A program made the translations under genes and the position numbers. Source: an uncultured Paracoccaceae bacterium (GTDB taxonomy: Bacteria; Pseudomonadota; Alphaproteobacteria; Rhodobacterales; Rhodobacteraceae). Taken from it: a stretch of 64,000 bases of DNA. Under the pieces are notes generated by a model. The model saw only the letters and a list, made by a program, of their open reading frames with translations. It had not been told where the DNA came from and searched no databases. The DNA is taken from positions 28,049 through 92,048 of the forward strand of contig CALKOT010000005.1 in the NCBI GenBank assembly GCA_938092015.1, read 5' to 3'. Positions 43,298 through 52,742 of this stretch are shown here, one piece after another; positions within the stretch are counted from its first letter, which is position 1, and every line of letters starts with the position of its first letter.

Positions 43298-43313
43298 CTT
43301 TCACATGTGAAAG
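43298..43313. promoter_or_regulatory. palindrome CTTTCAC-AT-GTGAAAG, copy 3
   Basis: A fully palindromic 16-mer about 87 bases before the ATG of the sorbosone dehydrogenase-like gene. Its core TTTCAC-N2-GTGAAA (43299-43312) is the same as at 13687 and 17798. The surrounding gap 43057-43399 holds no gene that can be supported. Confidence 0.65.
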
Positions 43314-43399
43314 AAACTCCGTCTCAGTAGTTTCCCACGCCGCATTGACCCGGCAGCTTCAGCCTGAAATTGTCCCCCAAATACTCAAGGAGCATCATC

Positions 43400-44698
43400 A
43401 TGGGCATGTCAGAAATCGTCGCCAAGGGCGTCGCAATGGTCGGTGGGGCCGCCATCATGATGCGCCGGTTCGGCGCCACAACCGACAAGCCTGCCTTTGG
43501 ACCAGAGGCGGACGTGCCAGAGGCGAAGGCCCAGGGCATCATGACCCTGAAGATGCCCACCGCCCAAGGCTTCGCCCCCGGCAAAACGCCCGACGCCGCG
43601 CCCGGCCTGAAGGTCAACGCCTTCGCCACCGGCCTAGACCACCCAAGATGGATGGAGGTGATGCCAAATGGCGACGTTTTGGTGGCAGAGGCGATGTCCA
43701 CCCCCGGCGGCATTCGCACCCCGTTCGATTACGCCATCGTCGCCACGATGAAGCGCGCCAAGGCGACCGGCGTCAGCGCCAACCGCATCACGCGCCTAAC
43801 CGATGCGGATGGGGATGGCGTTGCAGAAACTCAGGAAACGTTCCTGACCGGCCTCAACCAGCCCTTTGGCATGGCCCTGAAAGGCGAGACCTTCTACGTC
43901 GGCAACACCGATGGCATCGTGACCTACAACTACGATCCGACGACTGGAAATGTCTCGGGTGAGGGTAAGAAGATCACTGACTTCAAGCCCAACGGTCACT
44001 GGACCCGTAGCCTGTTGTTCAATGGCGACAAGTCCAAACTGTACGCTGGCGTCGGGTCCCTCTCCAACATCGGGGACAAGGGCATGGACCTGGAAGAGGG
44101 CCGCGCCGCGATCTATGAGGTCAACCCCGAAACCGGCGATGCACGCATCTTCGCGGGCGGCCTCCGCAACGCCGTCGGCACGGCTTGGGAGCCGACAACA
44201 GGCGCCCTCTGGACCGTTGTGAACGAGCGGGATGGTCTGGGCGATGAAACGCCGCCTGATTACCTGACTTCAGTCCAAGACGGCAGCTTTTACGGCTGGC
44301 CCTACTGCTACTGGGGTCAGACCGTCGATGACCGGGTAGAGCAAGACCCGGCGCTGGTAGCCACGGCGATCAAGCCTGACTATGCGCTTGGCGGCCACAC
44401 AGCATCGCTTGGCCTTTGCTGGATGCCTGAAGGCACCCTGCCTGGCTTTCCCGATGGCATGGTGATCGGCCAGCACGGATCATGGAACCGCTCAACCCTC
44501 AGTGGTTATGCCGTAATTTTCGTTCCATTCGAGGACGGCAAACCATCCGGACCGCCCCGCGATATCCTCAAAGGCTTCCTCGCACCCGATGAAAAGGTCA
44601 GCTATGGCCGCCCGGTCGGCGTTTGCATCGGCCCAGATGGGTCATTGCTGGTCGCCGATGATGTCGCTGACGCGATCTGGCGGGTGACAGGGGCCTAA
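43400..44698 (+). CDS. sorbosone dehydrogenase family protein (PQQ-glucose dehydrogenase fold)
   Basis: A 432-residue six-bladed beta-propeller of the soluble glucose/L-sorbosone dehydrogenase family. Typical stretches are FATGLDHPRWMEVMPNGDVL, FLTGLNQPFGMALKGETFYV, GLRNAVGTAWEPTTGALW, QDGSFYGWPYCYWGQ and GRPVGVCIGPDGSLLVADD. Such enzymes oxidise aldoses with PQQ in the periplasm. Here the N-terminus (MSEIVAKGVAMVGGAAIMMR) has a short hydrophobic stretch that may be a weak signal anchor. AAGGAG lies 8 bases before the ATG at 43400. A TTTCAC palindrome lies upstream. Confidence 0.88.
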   Translation: MGMSEIVAKGVAMVGGAAIMMRRFGATTDKPAFGPEADVPEAKAQGIMTLKMPTAQGFAPGKTPDAAPGLKVNAFATGLDHPRWMEVMPNGDVLVAEAMSTPGGIRTPFDYAIVATMKRAKATGVSANRITRLTDADGDGVAETQETFLTGLNQPFGMALKGETFYVGNTDGIVTYNYDPTTGNVSGEGKKITDFKPNGHWTRSLLFNGDKSKLYAGVGSLSNIGDKGMDLEEGRAAIYEVNPETGDARIFAGGLRNAVGTAWEPTTGALWTVVNERDGLGDETPPDYLTSVQDGSFYGWPYCYWGQTVDDRVEQDPALVATAIKPDYALGGHTASLGLCWMPEGTLPGFPDGMVIGQHGSWNRSTLSGYAVIFVPFEDGKPSGPPRDILKGFLAPDEKVSYGRPVGVCIGPDGSLLVADDVADAIWRVTGA

Positions 44699-44864
44699 AT
44701 CGGCCACTTAGATCGTCGGCCAAGTTTCCAGACCGCGCGTTCAGACGTGGCCCGTTGATGTTTCATCAGTGCAGCTTCACGGTTTTCTGCGCTATTCACC
44801 TCTTGCGCATCCCCTTCAGGGCTGTCAGCTTTTGCGCGCCCAGACCCCTACAGGACCGAACTGA

Positions 44865-46253
44865 ATGACCCCTGACTTCGCTGAACCGACCGAAGGCGCC
44901 ATCCCGCTGTTTCTGATCAAGTCGTCCCAGGCCGACGACGCGCTGGAAGCGCTGGATGACGCCGCCCGAACATGGGTGAAACTACATGGCTTTACCGGCA
45001 AACTGGGCCAGATCGCGCTGGTGCCGGATGGTGAAGGCAACATTTCTGAGGCGCTGTTCGGCTGGGGCGCCGCAAAAGACCGCGCCAAACGCCGTTTCGC
45101 CCTCGGCGACTTTGCCGCGAAGGCCCCCGAAGGCGTTTATGAAATTCAGACTGACCTGCGCAAAGATGAGGCGGAAGAAGCCGCGCTCGGCTGGTTGCTT
45201 TCAGCCTATCGTTACACCGACTACAAGGATGCGCCCGACCAGAAGGCGCAGTTGATCGCACCTGAAAACGTTGATCCGAACCGCTTGAAATTCATCGCCG
45301 CTGGCGCTTGCGCCGCACGTGATCTGATCAACACCCCCGCCAACGATCTGGGCCCATCCAAACTTGAAGCGGCGGCGAAAGAGCTGGCTGAGGCGCATGG
45401 GGCTGAATTCACCTCTATCGTCGGGGATGAGTTGTTAGAACAGAACTTTCCAATGATCCACACCGTCGGCCGTGCATCCGTCGATGCGCCGCGCCTGCTG
45501 GACATTCGCTGGGGTGAGGAAGATGCGCCTAAAGTCACGCTGGTTGGAAAGGGCGTCTGCTTTGATACAGGCGGGCTTGACCTGAAAACAGCTGTGGGCA
45601 TGCGCCAGATGAAGAAGGACATGGGCGGGGCGGCGAATATCCTCGCGCTGGCGCACATGGTCATGGCCGCTGAATTGCCTGTGCGCTTGCGCGTCTTGAT
45701 CCCTGCAGTGGAAAACGCCGTCGCGGGCAACGCATTCCGCCCCGGCGACATCCTGCCAACCCGTAAGGGCCTGACTGTCGAAATCGGCAATACAGACGCC
45801 GAAGGTCGGTTGGTGCTGGCTGACGCCCTCGCCTTTGGCTCAGAAGAAAGCCCTGAACTGATGATCGATATGGCCACGTTGACTGGCGCGGCCCGCATCG
45901 CGATGGGCATCGATATCTCGCCCGTCTTTTCCAATGATGATGAGATGGCGGCGGACATCGTCGAAGGCGGCCAGTTGGCCCGCGATCCTGTTTGGCCCAT
46001 GCCGCTGTGGGACCCCTATGATGACGACATCACCTCGCATCATGCTGACATAGATAACGCCCCCCCGGGCGGATATGGCGGCGCGATCACGGCGGCGCTG
46101 TTTCTGCGCCGGTTCGTGGGTGAAGATATCTCTTGGGCGCATTTTGACATCATGGCGTGGAACAACGTCACCAAACCAGGTCGCCCGAAGGGTGGCGAGT
46201 GCATGACGGCCCGCGCTTGTTTTGCAATGTTGGAGAAACGCTATGGCGGATGA
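44865..46253 (+). CDS. leucyl aminopeptidase family protein (M17)
   Basis: A 462-residue cytosolic zinc or manganese aminopeptidase of family M17. The C-terminal catalytic domain has GKGVCFDTGGLDLKTAVGMR, MKKDMGGAANI, and the signature NTDAEGRLVLADAL, which supplies the metal ligands. The N-terminal domain is smaller and less conserved, as usual. It is followed by an NlpC/P60 gene overlapping by 11 bases, an association typical of murein-peptide recycling enzymes that cleave L-Ala-containing peptides. The pairing hints at cell-wall peptide use rather than general proteolysis. Confidence 0.93.
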   Translation: MTPDFAEPTEGAIPLFLIKSSQADDALEALDDAARTWVKLHGFTGKLGQIALVPDGEGNISEALFGWGAAKDRAKRRFALGDFAAKAPEGVYEIQTDLRKDEAEEAALGWLLSAYRYTDYKDAPDQKAQLIAPENVDPNRLKFIAAGACAARDLINTPANDLGPSKLEAAAKELAEAHGAEFTSIVGDELLEQNFPMIHTVGRASVDAPRLLDIRWGEEDAPKVTLVGKGVCFDTGGLDLKTAVGMRQMKKDMGGAANILALAHMVMAAELPVRLRVLIPAVENAVAGNAFRPGDILPTRKGLTVEIGNTDAEGRLVLADALAFGSEESPELMIDMATLTGAARIAMGIDISPVFSNDDEMAADIVEGGQLARDPVWPMPLWDPYDDDITSHHADIDNAPPGGYGGAITAALFLRRFVGEDISWAHFDIMAWNNVTKPGRPKGGECMTARACFAMLEKRYGG

Positions 46254-47085
46254 TCCACGCGTCATACCCGCCCGCCCGGATCTGGCGGCGCTGCATCTGA
46301 AGGATGTGGTTGAGGCGGATGTCTATGCTTCGCCAACTCAGATGCGCGTCTCTGTTCCGCTGGCCCCGTTGACGGGTTCACATGATGCAGAAGGCGAAAT
46401 GATCAGCCAGCTGATCTTTGGCGAAAGCTTCACCGCGTATGAGAATGACAACGGCTGGGTTTGGGGGCAAACGGCGCTGGACGGATATGTGGGTTATATT
46501 CCTGAAGCGTGCATGATGGAGGCGCATGGAGAAGCCACCCATCGCATCACAGCAGTGCAGGCGCTGGTTTACCCCGAACCCGACTTTCGCGCCCGACCTA
46601 TCGGCGCCCTGCCTTTCGCGTCCCGCGTCAGCACTGGTGAGCGGTCAGCGCCGTTTGTTGAGTTGGATGTCGGTGGCTGGGTCGGTGAGGTGACCGTAAA
46701 ACCTATCTCAGACAAGGCCCCAATGTGGGTTGCGACGGCTGAGCGTTTCAAAGGCGCGCCCTATCTTTGGGGCGGCCGGTCAGCGGCTGGTTTCGATTGT
46801 TCCGGTCTTGTCCAGATTGCGCTCCATTCTGCGAATGTCGCTTGTCCACGAGACAGCGATCAGCAAATGGCGTCTCTGGGTCGTTCTACCTCGCAGGCAG
46901 CATTGCGCCGCGGTGATCTGGTGTTCTGGAAAGGTCATGTCGGCATCATGACCAGCCCGGAAAAAATCCTTCACGCCAATCTTCATCACATGGAAGTTGC
47001 GGAAGAAACTTTCGCCGCCGCCGTTGACCGGATCGGCAAGAAAGAGTTTGGCGATATCCTTGACGTGAAGCGGATCACGGCCTGA
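46243..47085 (+). CDS. NlpC/P60 (C40) peptidase with SH3 domains
   Basis: A 280-residue protein with SH3-type domains in the N-terminal 155 residues and a C-terminal NlpC/P60 cysteine peptidase. The triad is Cys186 (GFDCSGLVQ), His232 (GHVGIM) and His244 (ILHANLHHM). The arrangement resembles YkfC-type dipeptidyl peptidases of murein-peptide recycling. GGAGA lies before the ATG at 46243, which overlaps the aminopeptidase stop by 11 bases, implying coupled translation. No signal peptide is visible, consistent with a cytosolic role. Confidence 0.9.
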   Translation: MADDPRVIPARPDLAALHLKDVVEADVYASPTQMRVSVPLAPLTGSHDAEGEMISQLIFGESFTAYENDNGWVWGQTALDGYVGYIPEACMMEAHGEATHRITAVQALVYPEPDFRARPIGALPFASRVSTGERSAPFVELDVGGWVGEVTVKPISDKAPMWVATAERFKGAPYLWGGRSAAGFDCSGLVQIALHSANVACPRDSDQQMASLGRSTSQAALRRGDLVFWKGHVGIMTSPEKILHANLHHMEVAEETFAAAVDRIGKKEFGDILDVKRITA

Positions 47086-47162
47086 CCCCGCCTTTTTCTC
47101 GCCTGCCAGTTGGGGTATGTTCTGCGTAACGGGCAAAAGACCCAAAACAGGCGGAGCAGGCC

Positions 47163-48431
47163 ATGACATCGAGACCCCTATCCTTAATCGCATCAGCTTT
47201 GCTGATCAGTGCAGGCGCCAGTTGCGCAGCGCCTCAAGCAGAGGCGCCAAAAGCCGCTGCGCCAAAACCAGTGGCTGAAACGCAGGTTGCGCAATTGTCG
47301 TATGCAAACTTCGGACAATGGCGAGACGCCTTTCGTGTTCGGGCAATGAACGCTGGCGTTCGGGCCGGCGTTTTCGATCAGGCATTCGCCGGTGTTGGTG
47401 TGAATGACCGGGTGGTTGAACTGGATGGTCGTCAACCCGAATTCACCCGGGCGATCTGGGAATATCTCGACAGCGCCGTTTCAAAATCCCGCATCGACAA
47501 TGGCCGTGAAAAGGCGGCACAACACCGTCAGACGCTAAGCGCCATCGAAACGACTTACGGTGTGGACGCCGAAGTGGTTGTGGCGATCTGGGGCCTCGAA
47601 AGTGCATATGGCTTCAACTACGGATCAATCCCTGTGATCGAAAGCCTGGCCACGCTGGCCTATGATGGTCGGCGCCAGAAGTTCGCCGAAGAGCAGCTGA
47701 TCAGCGCATTGAAGATCATTCAGTCAGGCGATGTCACGCCATCCCGCATGGTTGGCTCATGGGCTGGCGCGATGGGGCACACGCAGTTCATCCCAACCAG
47801 CTATGACAGCTACGCTGTCGATTTTACCGGCGATGGGCGGCGCGATGTCTGGTCAGATGACCCCTCAGATGCGCTCGCCTCAACCGCAAACTACCTGTCC
47901 CGGTTTGGGTGGGAACTTGGTGCGCCCTGGGGCGTCGAAGTACGCCTGCCCGCAGGCTTTGACTACGCCAGCGCCGACCAATCCATCCGTCGCCCGGTTG
48001 CCGACTGGCGCGCGGCTGGCGTCACGGCTGTGAATGGCGGCGCTGTGCCGGACCATGGTGAGGCCGCAATCCTGCTGCCCGCTGGCGCCAACGGCCCTGC
48101 CTTTGCCGTTTACAAGAACTTCCGCGTCATCAAGCGTTATAACAACGCAACGTCCTACGCGATGGCGGTCGGGCATCTTGGCGACCGCATAAGGGGCGAT
48201 GGCCCGTTTGCAGCTCCATGGCCGCGCGATGACCGTCCTCTCAGCCGAACGGAAAAAAAGGAAATGCAGGGGCTGCTGACCCGCCTCGGCTTTTCCACTG
48301 GCGGTGTCGATGGGATAATCGGACCGAACAGTCGCAAGGCAATCCGCAACTTTCAGCGAGCGCGCGGCCTCACGCCTGATGGCTATGCCTCTGACAAGTT
48401 CCTCGCCACTTTGCGCGCCGCAGCGGGTTAA
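47163..48431 (+). CDS. lytic murein transglycosylase (MltB family) with C-terminal peptidoglycan-binding domain
   Basis: A 422-residue murein hydrolase. An N-terminal signal (MTSRPLSLIASALLISAG) precedes Cys21, so it may be a lipoprotein, although the GAS-C lipobox is not ideal. The SLT_2/MltB domain shows LESAYGFNYG, with Glu146 as the catalytic acid, and AGAMGHTQFIPTSYD. Residues from about 358 (LLTRLGFSTGGVDGIIGPNS) form a peptidoglycan-binding domain. It would cut the glycan strand making anhydromuropeptides, which the two upstream genes can help degrade. A terminator follows. Confidence 0.92.
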   Translation: MTSRPLSLIASALLISAGASCAAPQAEAPKAAAPKPVAETQVAQLSYANFGQWRDAFRVRAMNAGVRAGVFDQAFAGVGVNDRVVELDGRQPEFTRAIWEYLDSAVSKSRIDNGREKAAQHRQTLSAIETTYGVDAEVVVAIWGLESAYGFNYGSIPVIESLATLAYDGRRQKFAEEQLISALKIIQSGDVTPSRMVGSWAGAMGHTQFIPTSYDSYAVDFTGDGRRDVWSDDPSDALASTANYLSRFGWELGAPWGVEVRLPAGFDYASADQSIRRPVADWRAAGVTAVNGGAVPDHGEAAILLPAGANGPAFAVYKNFRVIKRYNNATSYAMAVGHLGDRIRGDGPFAAPWPRDDRPLSRTEKKEMQGLLTRLGFSTGGVDGIIGPNSRKAIRNFQRARGLTPDGYASDKFLATLRAAAG

Positions 48432-48472
48432 AACCCATCACCCCGTCTTCAGGCCACAAATATCCAACTTCC

Positions 48473-48496
48473 ACCGGGCGTCCCATCGCGCCCGGT
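48473..48496 (+). terminator. stem-loop terminator after MltB gene
   Basis: ACCGGGCG (48473-48480) and CGCCCGGT (48489-48496) form a perfect 8-base stem with an 8-base loop followed by TTCATTT. The U-tract is imperfect, but position (about 40 bases after the stop) and stem strength support a terminator. Confidence 0.75.
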
Positions 48497-48557
48497 TTCA
48501 TTTGAAGTACGCGCCCTGATCATGCCAGATGTCCCCTAAAATAGAGGGAGACGTTTT

Positions 48558-49982
48558 ATGACGGCGGATATCGGACTTGTGGGCGCTGGCGTGATGGGCT
48601 CAGCCCTAGCGCTGAACCTTGCAGACAATGGTTACAAAGTCGCCGTCTACGGCAAAAGCCCGCACAAAGTACAGACCTGCGCTGCTGCCGCAAAAGAACA
48701 AAACCTCAAAGGCGAAATCATCCCCTGCGCCACGTCAGCTGAGATGGTCGCACATGTTCGCGCGCCGCGCCCGTTCTTGCTGCTTGTGCCAGCGGGCGAC
48801 GCAGTCGACAGCGTAATTGCCGAGCTGCGCCCCCTGATCGACAAGGGCGACCTGATCATCGATGCAGGCAACGGCAATTTTCACAACACTCGCGAACGCA
48901 CGAAAATGCTAGAGGCTGACGGTTACGCCTTTCTCGGCCTTGGCGTATCCGGCGGTTCCGAAGGCGCGCGTCACGGTCCCGCAATCATGGCTGGCGGATC
49001 GCCAGCCTTGTGGAGCCGCGTTGAAGAACCGCTAAAGGCCATTTCCGCGAAACATAATGGTGAAGCTTGCTGTGAATGGTTCGGGCCAGACGGCGCTGGC
49101 CACTTTGTCAAAACCATCCACAATGGCATCGAATACGCCGACATGCAGATGATCGCCGAGGCATATGGCGTCATGCGCGACGGCCTTGGCATGCAGGCGG
49201 ACGAAATCGGCGCGGTTTTCCAACGCTGGAACGAAGGACCGCTCGGATCGTTCCTCATCGAAATCACCGGCCAGACTGCCCAGATCGCCGACCCCGAAAC
49301 CGGCAAGCCTCTCTTGGATGTCATTCAGGACAAGGCGGGTCAGAAAGGCACGGGCCGCTGGTCAGTGATTGAGGCCCAGCACCTCGCCGCCCCTGCCAGC
49401 ACAATTGAGGCGGCTGTCGTCGCGCGGAACATATCTTCCCGCAAGGACGCCCGCGAAGAGATGGAGGCACTGTTTGGCGCTGCGCCGACCGAACTGGGCG
49501 ACGCACTGGGCGACCGCAACACCACTCTGAACGCACTCGAGCAGGCGCTGATTGCGGGCAAGATCGCCTGCTATGCGCAAGGCTTTGAGACCTTCAAAGC
49601 CGCCTCCGCCACTTACGAATGGGGCCTCGATTACGCCGCCATTGCACGCGTGTGGCGGGCAGGATGCATCATCCGTTCAGTCTTCTTGGATGATATCGCG
49701 CGAGTTTTGGGTGAGGATTCTGACGCGCATCTGATGGCGACGCCTTTCTTTGCTGATCTAATGCGCGATAATCAGGGCGGGCTACGCAATACAGTCGCAG
49801 CCTGCGCCACGCACGGCTTGCCAGCACCCGCCTTATCGGCTGCTCTCAGCTATTTCGACATGTACCGAACAGACCGGGGCACCGCGAACATGGTGCAGAT
49901 CCAACGAGATTTCTTTGGCCACCACGGTTTTGAACGTGTGGACAAAGATGGGGGCGGATATCACGGACCCTGGGTTGTTTAG
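48558..49982 (+). CDS. gnd: NADP-dependent 6-phosphogluconate dehydrogenase, decarboxylating
   Basis: A 474-residue enzyme of the oxidative pentose phosphate pathway forming ribulose-5-phosphate and NADPH. Motifs are IGLVGAGVMGSALALNLADN (dinucleotide site), GVSGGSEGARHGPAIMAGG and FVKTIHNGIEYADMQMIAEA with the catalytic Lys and substrate contacts. It is the long form (GndA type). The second nucleotide strand has VYGKSP where VYNRTxxK is usual, a small variation near the NADP phosphate site. Its stop overlaps the ammonia-lyase gene stop (TTAG). Confidence 0.94.
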   Translation: MTADIGLVGAGVMGSALALNLADNGYKVAVYGKSPHKVQTCAAAAKEQNLKGEIIPCATSAEMVAHVRAPRPFLLLVPAGDAVDSVIAELRPLIDKGDLIIDAGNGNFHNTRERTKMLEADGYAFLGLGVSGGSEGARHGPAIMAGGSPALWSRVEEPLKAISAKHNGEACCEWFGPDGAGHFVKTIHNGIEYADMQMIAEAYGVMRDGLGMQADEIGAVFQRWNEGPLGSFLIEITGQTAQIADPETGKPLLDVIQDKAGQKGTGRWSVIEAQHLAAPASTIEAAVVARNISSRKDAREEMEALFGAAPTELGDALGDRNTTLNALEQALIAGKIACYAQGFETFKAASATYEWGLDYAAIARVWRAGCIIRSVFLDDIARVLGEDSDAHLMATPFFADLMRDNQGGLRNTVAACATHGLPAPALSAALSYFDMYRTDRGTANMVQIQRDFFGHHGFERVDKDGGGYHGPWVV

Positions 49983-51442
49983 AGGCGCGCCGCTAGCGCC
50001 TCAATCTCTCCACCCAATGGTCGATCATCAGTGAAGCGGCGCGAGACGCTGCGCACTGTTGATCTGGCATCCTCCAATGCCGGTGCGATATCGATATCCC
50101 GCAAATCGATCGCCTGAGAAGCGACGATCATTTCGATCGCAATAACACGACGCCAATGATCGGCGATGCGGTTCAACGCCTTAGCTGCAATGGCCGTATG
50201 GCAGGCGACGTCTTCTAAGCCGTCAGCGGAAAATGATGGATAGATCGGCGCTGGCATAGCGGCGTGGGAGATTTCGGCAAAAAGCGCTTCGACCGTTTTC
50301 ATCAGAGGACCAAGGCCCGCGCCCGTGGCGCCGCTGCTGGTCAAACCATTTGGCAGTTCTGTAAATCGGCCTGCCAGCATCTTGCCAATTCGCGCTGCTT
50401 GAACTGCAGCAATCTGAGCGGTCGCCTGCGCCAGCGCGCCAAGCGAAATGACCAAATGGGGCGTCAGGTAACCGCCGTGGGAAGCGATCTCTCCACGATC
50501 AATAAGGACCCCGGGGTTGTCAGAGGCGCCGTTGATTTCGGCCTCAACTGCTTCCTGCGCGCCCTTCAGGGCAGCCAAGAATGCGCCATGAACTTGTGGA
50601 ATATTGCGGATGGACAGAGGATCCTGGAGCCGCCTCGCCGCGCCCACCTGTTGTAAAGGCGATCCATTCAACAAGCCCATTATTCGGAACGACGCCTCGA
50701 CCTGCCCTGCTTGCGGCCGCAGAGCCAGAAGGTCGAGATCAAAGGCGCTTAGGTTAGCGCGAAACCCCTCCAATGTCAGAGCGGTCGCCGTATCTGCACT
50801 ATCATAGAGAGACGAAAGCGCGCCTACCCCAAGCGCAGCAATTGCGGCCGAGGGGCTGGAGTGGGAAACGAGGGCCAGTCCTTCACGCGGTGCAGGAATG
50901 AAGGGCGCCAAACCAGCCCCGGCCAGCGCATCAGTGGCTGGCAAGACTTCCCCCGCGCGCCACATGCGGCCTTCACCGATCAACGCCAGCCCGAAGTCGC
51001 CGCCCCACATCAGATCCGCGGCGCCGATGGAACCGACCCCCCGAATGACAGGCGACAGTCCGGCGTTGAGACATGCGGCGAGATGCTCCGCCATTTCAGG
51101 GCGCGCGCCAGCCGCGCCAGTCAGAAGGGTGTTGATCCTGACGCCTATAGCAGCGCGGCACGCAGCCTCTGGCAGATCGTCACCGGCAGAATGCGCCCGT
51201 CCCCGCACCGCAGATAAAGCAAAGGCGGATATTTCATCTTCATTGAGCGCCTCTACCACGCGAGGTCCCAGACCAGTCGTCACGCCATAAACAGGCGTGC
51301 GGTCACGAACTGCCGCATCAATTAGCTTTCGCGCCTCAGCCATCCGGGCCAAACCGCTGGGATTAAGCGAAACGTTCGCGCCGTCCGCTATGGCCTGAAC
51401 CTGAGCCAACTTCAGTGTTTCGCCGTTTAGTTCGATCATCAC
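49979..51442 (-). CDS. aromatic amino acid ammonia-lyase homologue without the MIO triad
   Basis: A 487-residue protein of the histidine/phenylalanine ammonia-lyase superfamily. The fold is clear: [20 protein letters not shown] (Tyr52), [20 protein letters not shown] and [12 protein letters not shown]. The catalytic loop, normally GSxGASGDLAP with Ala-Ser-Gly cyclising to MIO, reads [12 protein letters not shown] (138-149), so Ser and Gly are absent. A conventional lyase reaction is therefore doubtful; it may bind a ligand or catalyse another step. No other hut gene is present. The ribosome site is unclear. It is convergent with gnd. Confidence 0.85.
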   Translation of the reverse strand: MMIELNGETLKLAQVQAIADGANVSLNPSGLARMAEARKLIDAAVRDRTPVYGVTTGLGPRVVEALNEDEISAFALSAVRGRAHSAGDDLPEAACRAAIGVRINTLLTGAAGARPEMAEHLAACLNAGLSPVIRGVGSIGAADLMWGGDFGLALIGEGRMWRAGEVLPATDALAGAGLAPFIPAPREGLALVSHSSPSAAIAALGVGALSSLYDSADTATALTLEGFRANLSAFDLDLLALRPQAGQVEASFRIMGLLNGSPLQQVGAARRLQDPLSIRNIPQVHGAFLAALKGAQEAVEAEINGASDNPGVLIDRGEIASHGGYLTPHLVISLGALAQATAQIAAVQAARIGKMLAGRFTELPNGLTSSGATGAGLGPLMKTVEALFAEISHAAMPAPIYPSFSADGLEDVACHTAIAAKALNRIADHWRRVIAIEMIVASQAIDLRDIDIAPALEDARSTVRSVSRRFTDDRPLGGEIEALAARL

Positions 51443-51623
51443 TATCTGCCGCCTCGCTCATGTTCCGGTGATTTTCATCGCTTGGCCGCAACCTCAAAGC
51501 AATAGATACAGATCGGCTTGCCTGATTCCTCTTGCCGACCACCCAACACTTGCCTATACGACCGGCTTCCGACGCAAAACGAGGCGCTGGTCGGAATCAG
51601 TGCCGATAGTCAGGACGAGAGAC

Positions 51624-51845
51624 ATGAAAAAAGACATTCACCCGGAATACCACTTCATCGACGTCAAGATGCTGAACGGCGACATCGTTAAAATGCGCTC
51701 TACTTACGGCGCAGAAGGCGACCAGCTGACGCTCGACATCGATCCTTCGGCGCATCCAGCCTGGACCGGCGGCAACAACAAGCTGCTCGACACCGGCGGC
51801 CGCGTTTCGAAGTTCAAGAAAAAATTCGAAGGCTTCGGCTTCTGA
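51624..51845 (+). CDS. rpmE: 50S ribosomal protein L31
   Basis: A 73-residue ribosomal protein L31, starting [20 protein letters not shown]. It has no Cys pair, so it is the zinc-free (C minus) form that does not need zinc, which is of note because a Zur box lies elsewhere in the window. GACGAGAG precedes the ATG at 51624, and the open frame to 51468 is rejected because the N-terminus here is the family one. A terminator follows. Confidence 0.93.
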   Translation: MKKDIHPEYHFIDVKMLNGDIVKMRSTYGAEGDQLTLDIDPSAHPAWTGGNNKLLDTGGRVSKFKKKFEGFGF

Positions 51846-51881
51846 TCTCGCCCTTTGGGCTGTTCTTAGCTATGCATCTGC

Positions 51882-51906
51882 AACGCGCGCCTCCTGGCGT
51901 GCGTTT
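51882..51906 (+). terminator. stem-loop terminator after rpmE
   Basis: AACGCGCGCC (51882-51891) and GGCGTGCGTT (51896-51905) form a 10-base stem with one G-U pair and a TCCT loop, followed by T and TGCTT. A smaller GCCC-TTT-GGGC stem lies 20 bases earlier. Confidence 0.7.
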
Positions 51907-51935
51907 GCTTATGTGCGCCTAAATTCGGAGTTGCC

Positions 51936-52742
51936 ATGTCCCGCGCCCACGTCATCGTCCTCGGCAATGAAAAAGGCGGATCTGGCAAGTCCACGACAGC
52001 TATGCACTTGTTCACTGCATTGGTGAAGCAAGGCAAATCCGTCGGCGCCATGGATCTGGACCTTCGCCAACAAAGCTTTTTCCGTTACGCAGAAAATCGC
52101 GCCAGCTATGCAGAACGGGAAGGCATGGAAATGGCGCTTCCTGAGATGATCAAGCTGAAGAATTCAGTACTGAAGAACCGGGATGAAGCGCTGGATGAAG
52201 AAGAACGCTTGTTCGGCGCTGCGTTGGAAGAGCTGCAGGATGGCAATGATTTCATCCTGATCGACTGCCCCGGCACGCATAGTTATTTCAGTCAGCTAGC
52301 GCATGCTTCGGCTGACACGCTGGTCACGCCGATGAATGACAGTCTTATTGATTTTGACCTTCTGGCGCGGGTTGATCCGGCGACACATTCTGTCCTTGGT
52401 CCTTCAGTCTATTCTGAAATGGTCTGGAAGGCGCGGCAGTTACGCAGCCGCGCCGGGCTAAAGCCCATCGATTGGATCGTTACGCGAAATCGGATGTCGA
52501 ACTTGCACGCCAAGAACAAGCGCAAGGTTGGAACATTGCTTGAAGATCTGGCCAAGCGGATCGGGTTCCGAATCGCACCTGGCTTTTCGGAGCGTGTGAT
52601 CTTTCGCGAAATGTTTTTGAATGGGCTGACACTGCTAGACCTCAAGGGCGGCGCATTGTCTCTTTCTCATGTCGCTGCACGACAGGAAGTGCGCGAGCTG
52701 CTTAAAGAGCTGAATCTGCCTGGCGTTGCTGCGTCTGTCTGA
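51936..52742 (+). CDS. mipZ: division plane positioning ATPase MipZ
   Basis: A 268-residue ParA-like ATPase. The deviant Walker A GNEKGGSGKSTTAMHLF spans about residues 10-25, and MDLDLRQQSFFRYAENR and FILIDCPGTHS follow. This combination is typical of alphaproteobacterial MipZ, which forms a bipolar gradient from ParB at parS and inhibits FtsZ near the poles. The ATG follows a weak purine stretch. Its stop overlaps the next gene by one base. The partner parB is not in the window. Confidence 0.93.
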   Translation: MSRAHVIVLGNEKGGSGKSTTAMHLFTALVKQGKSVGAMDLDLRQQSFFRYAENRASYAEREGMEMALPEMIKLKNSVLKNRDEALDEEERLFGAALEELQDGNDFILIDCPGTHSYFSQLAHASADTLVTPMNDSLIDFDLLARVDPATHSVLGPSVYSEMVWKARQLRSRAGLKPIDWIVTRNRMSNLHAKNKRKVGTLLEDLAKRIGFRIAPGFSERVIFREMFLNGLTLLDLKGGALSLSHVAARQEVRELLKELNLPGVAASV

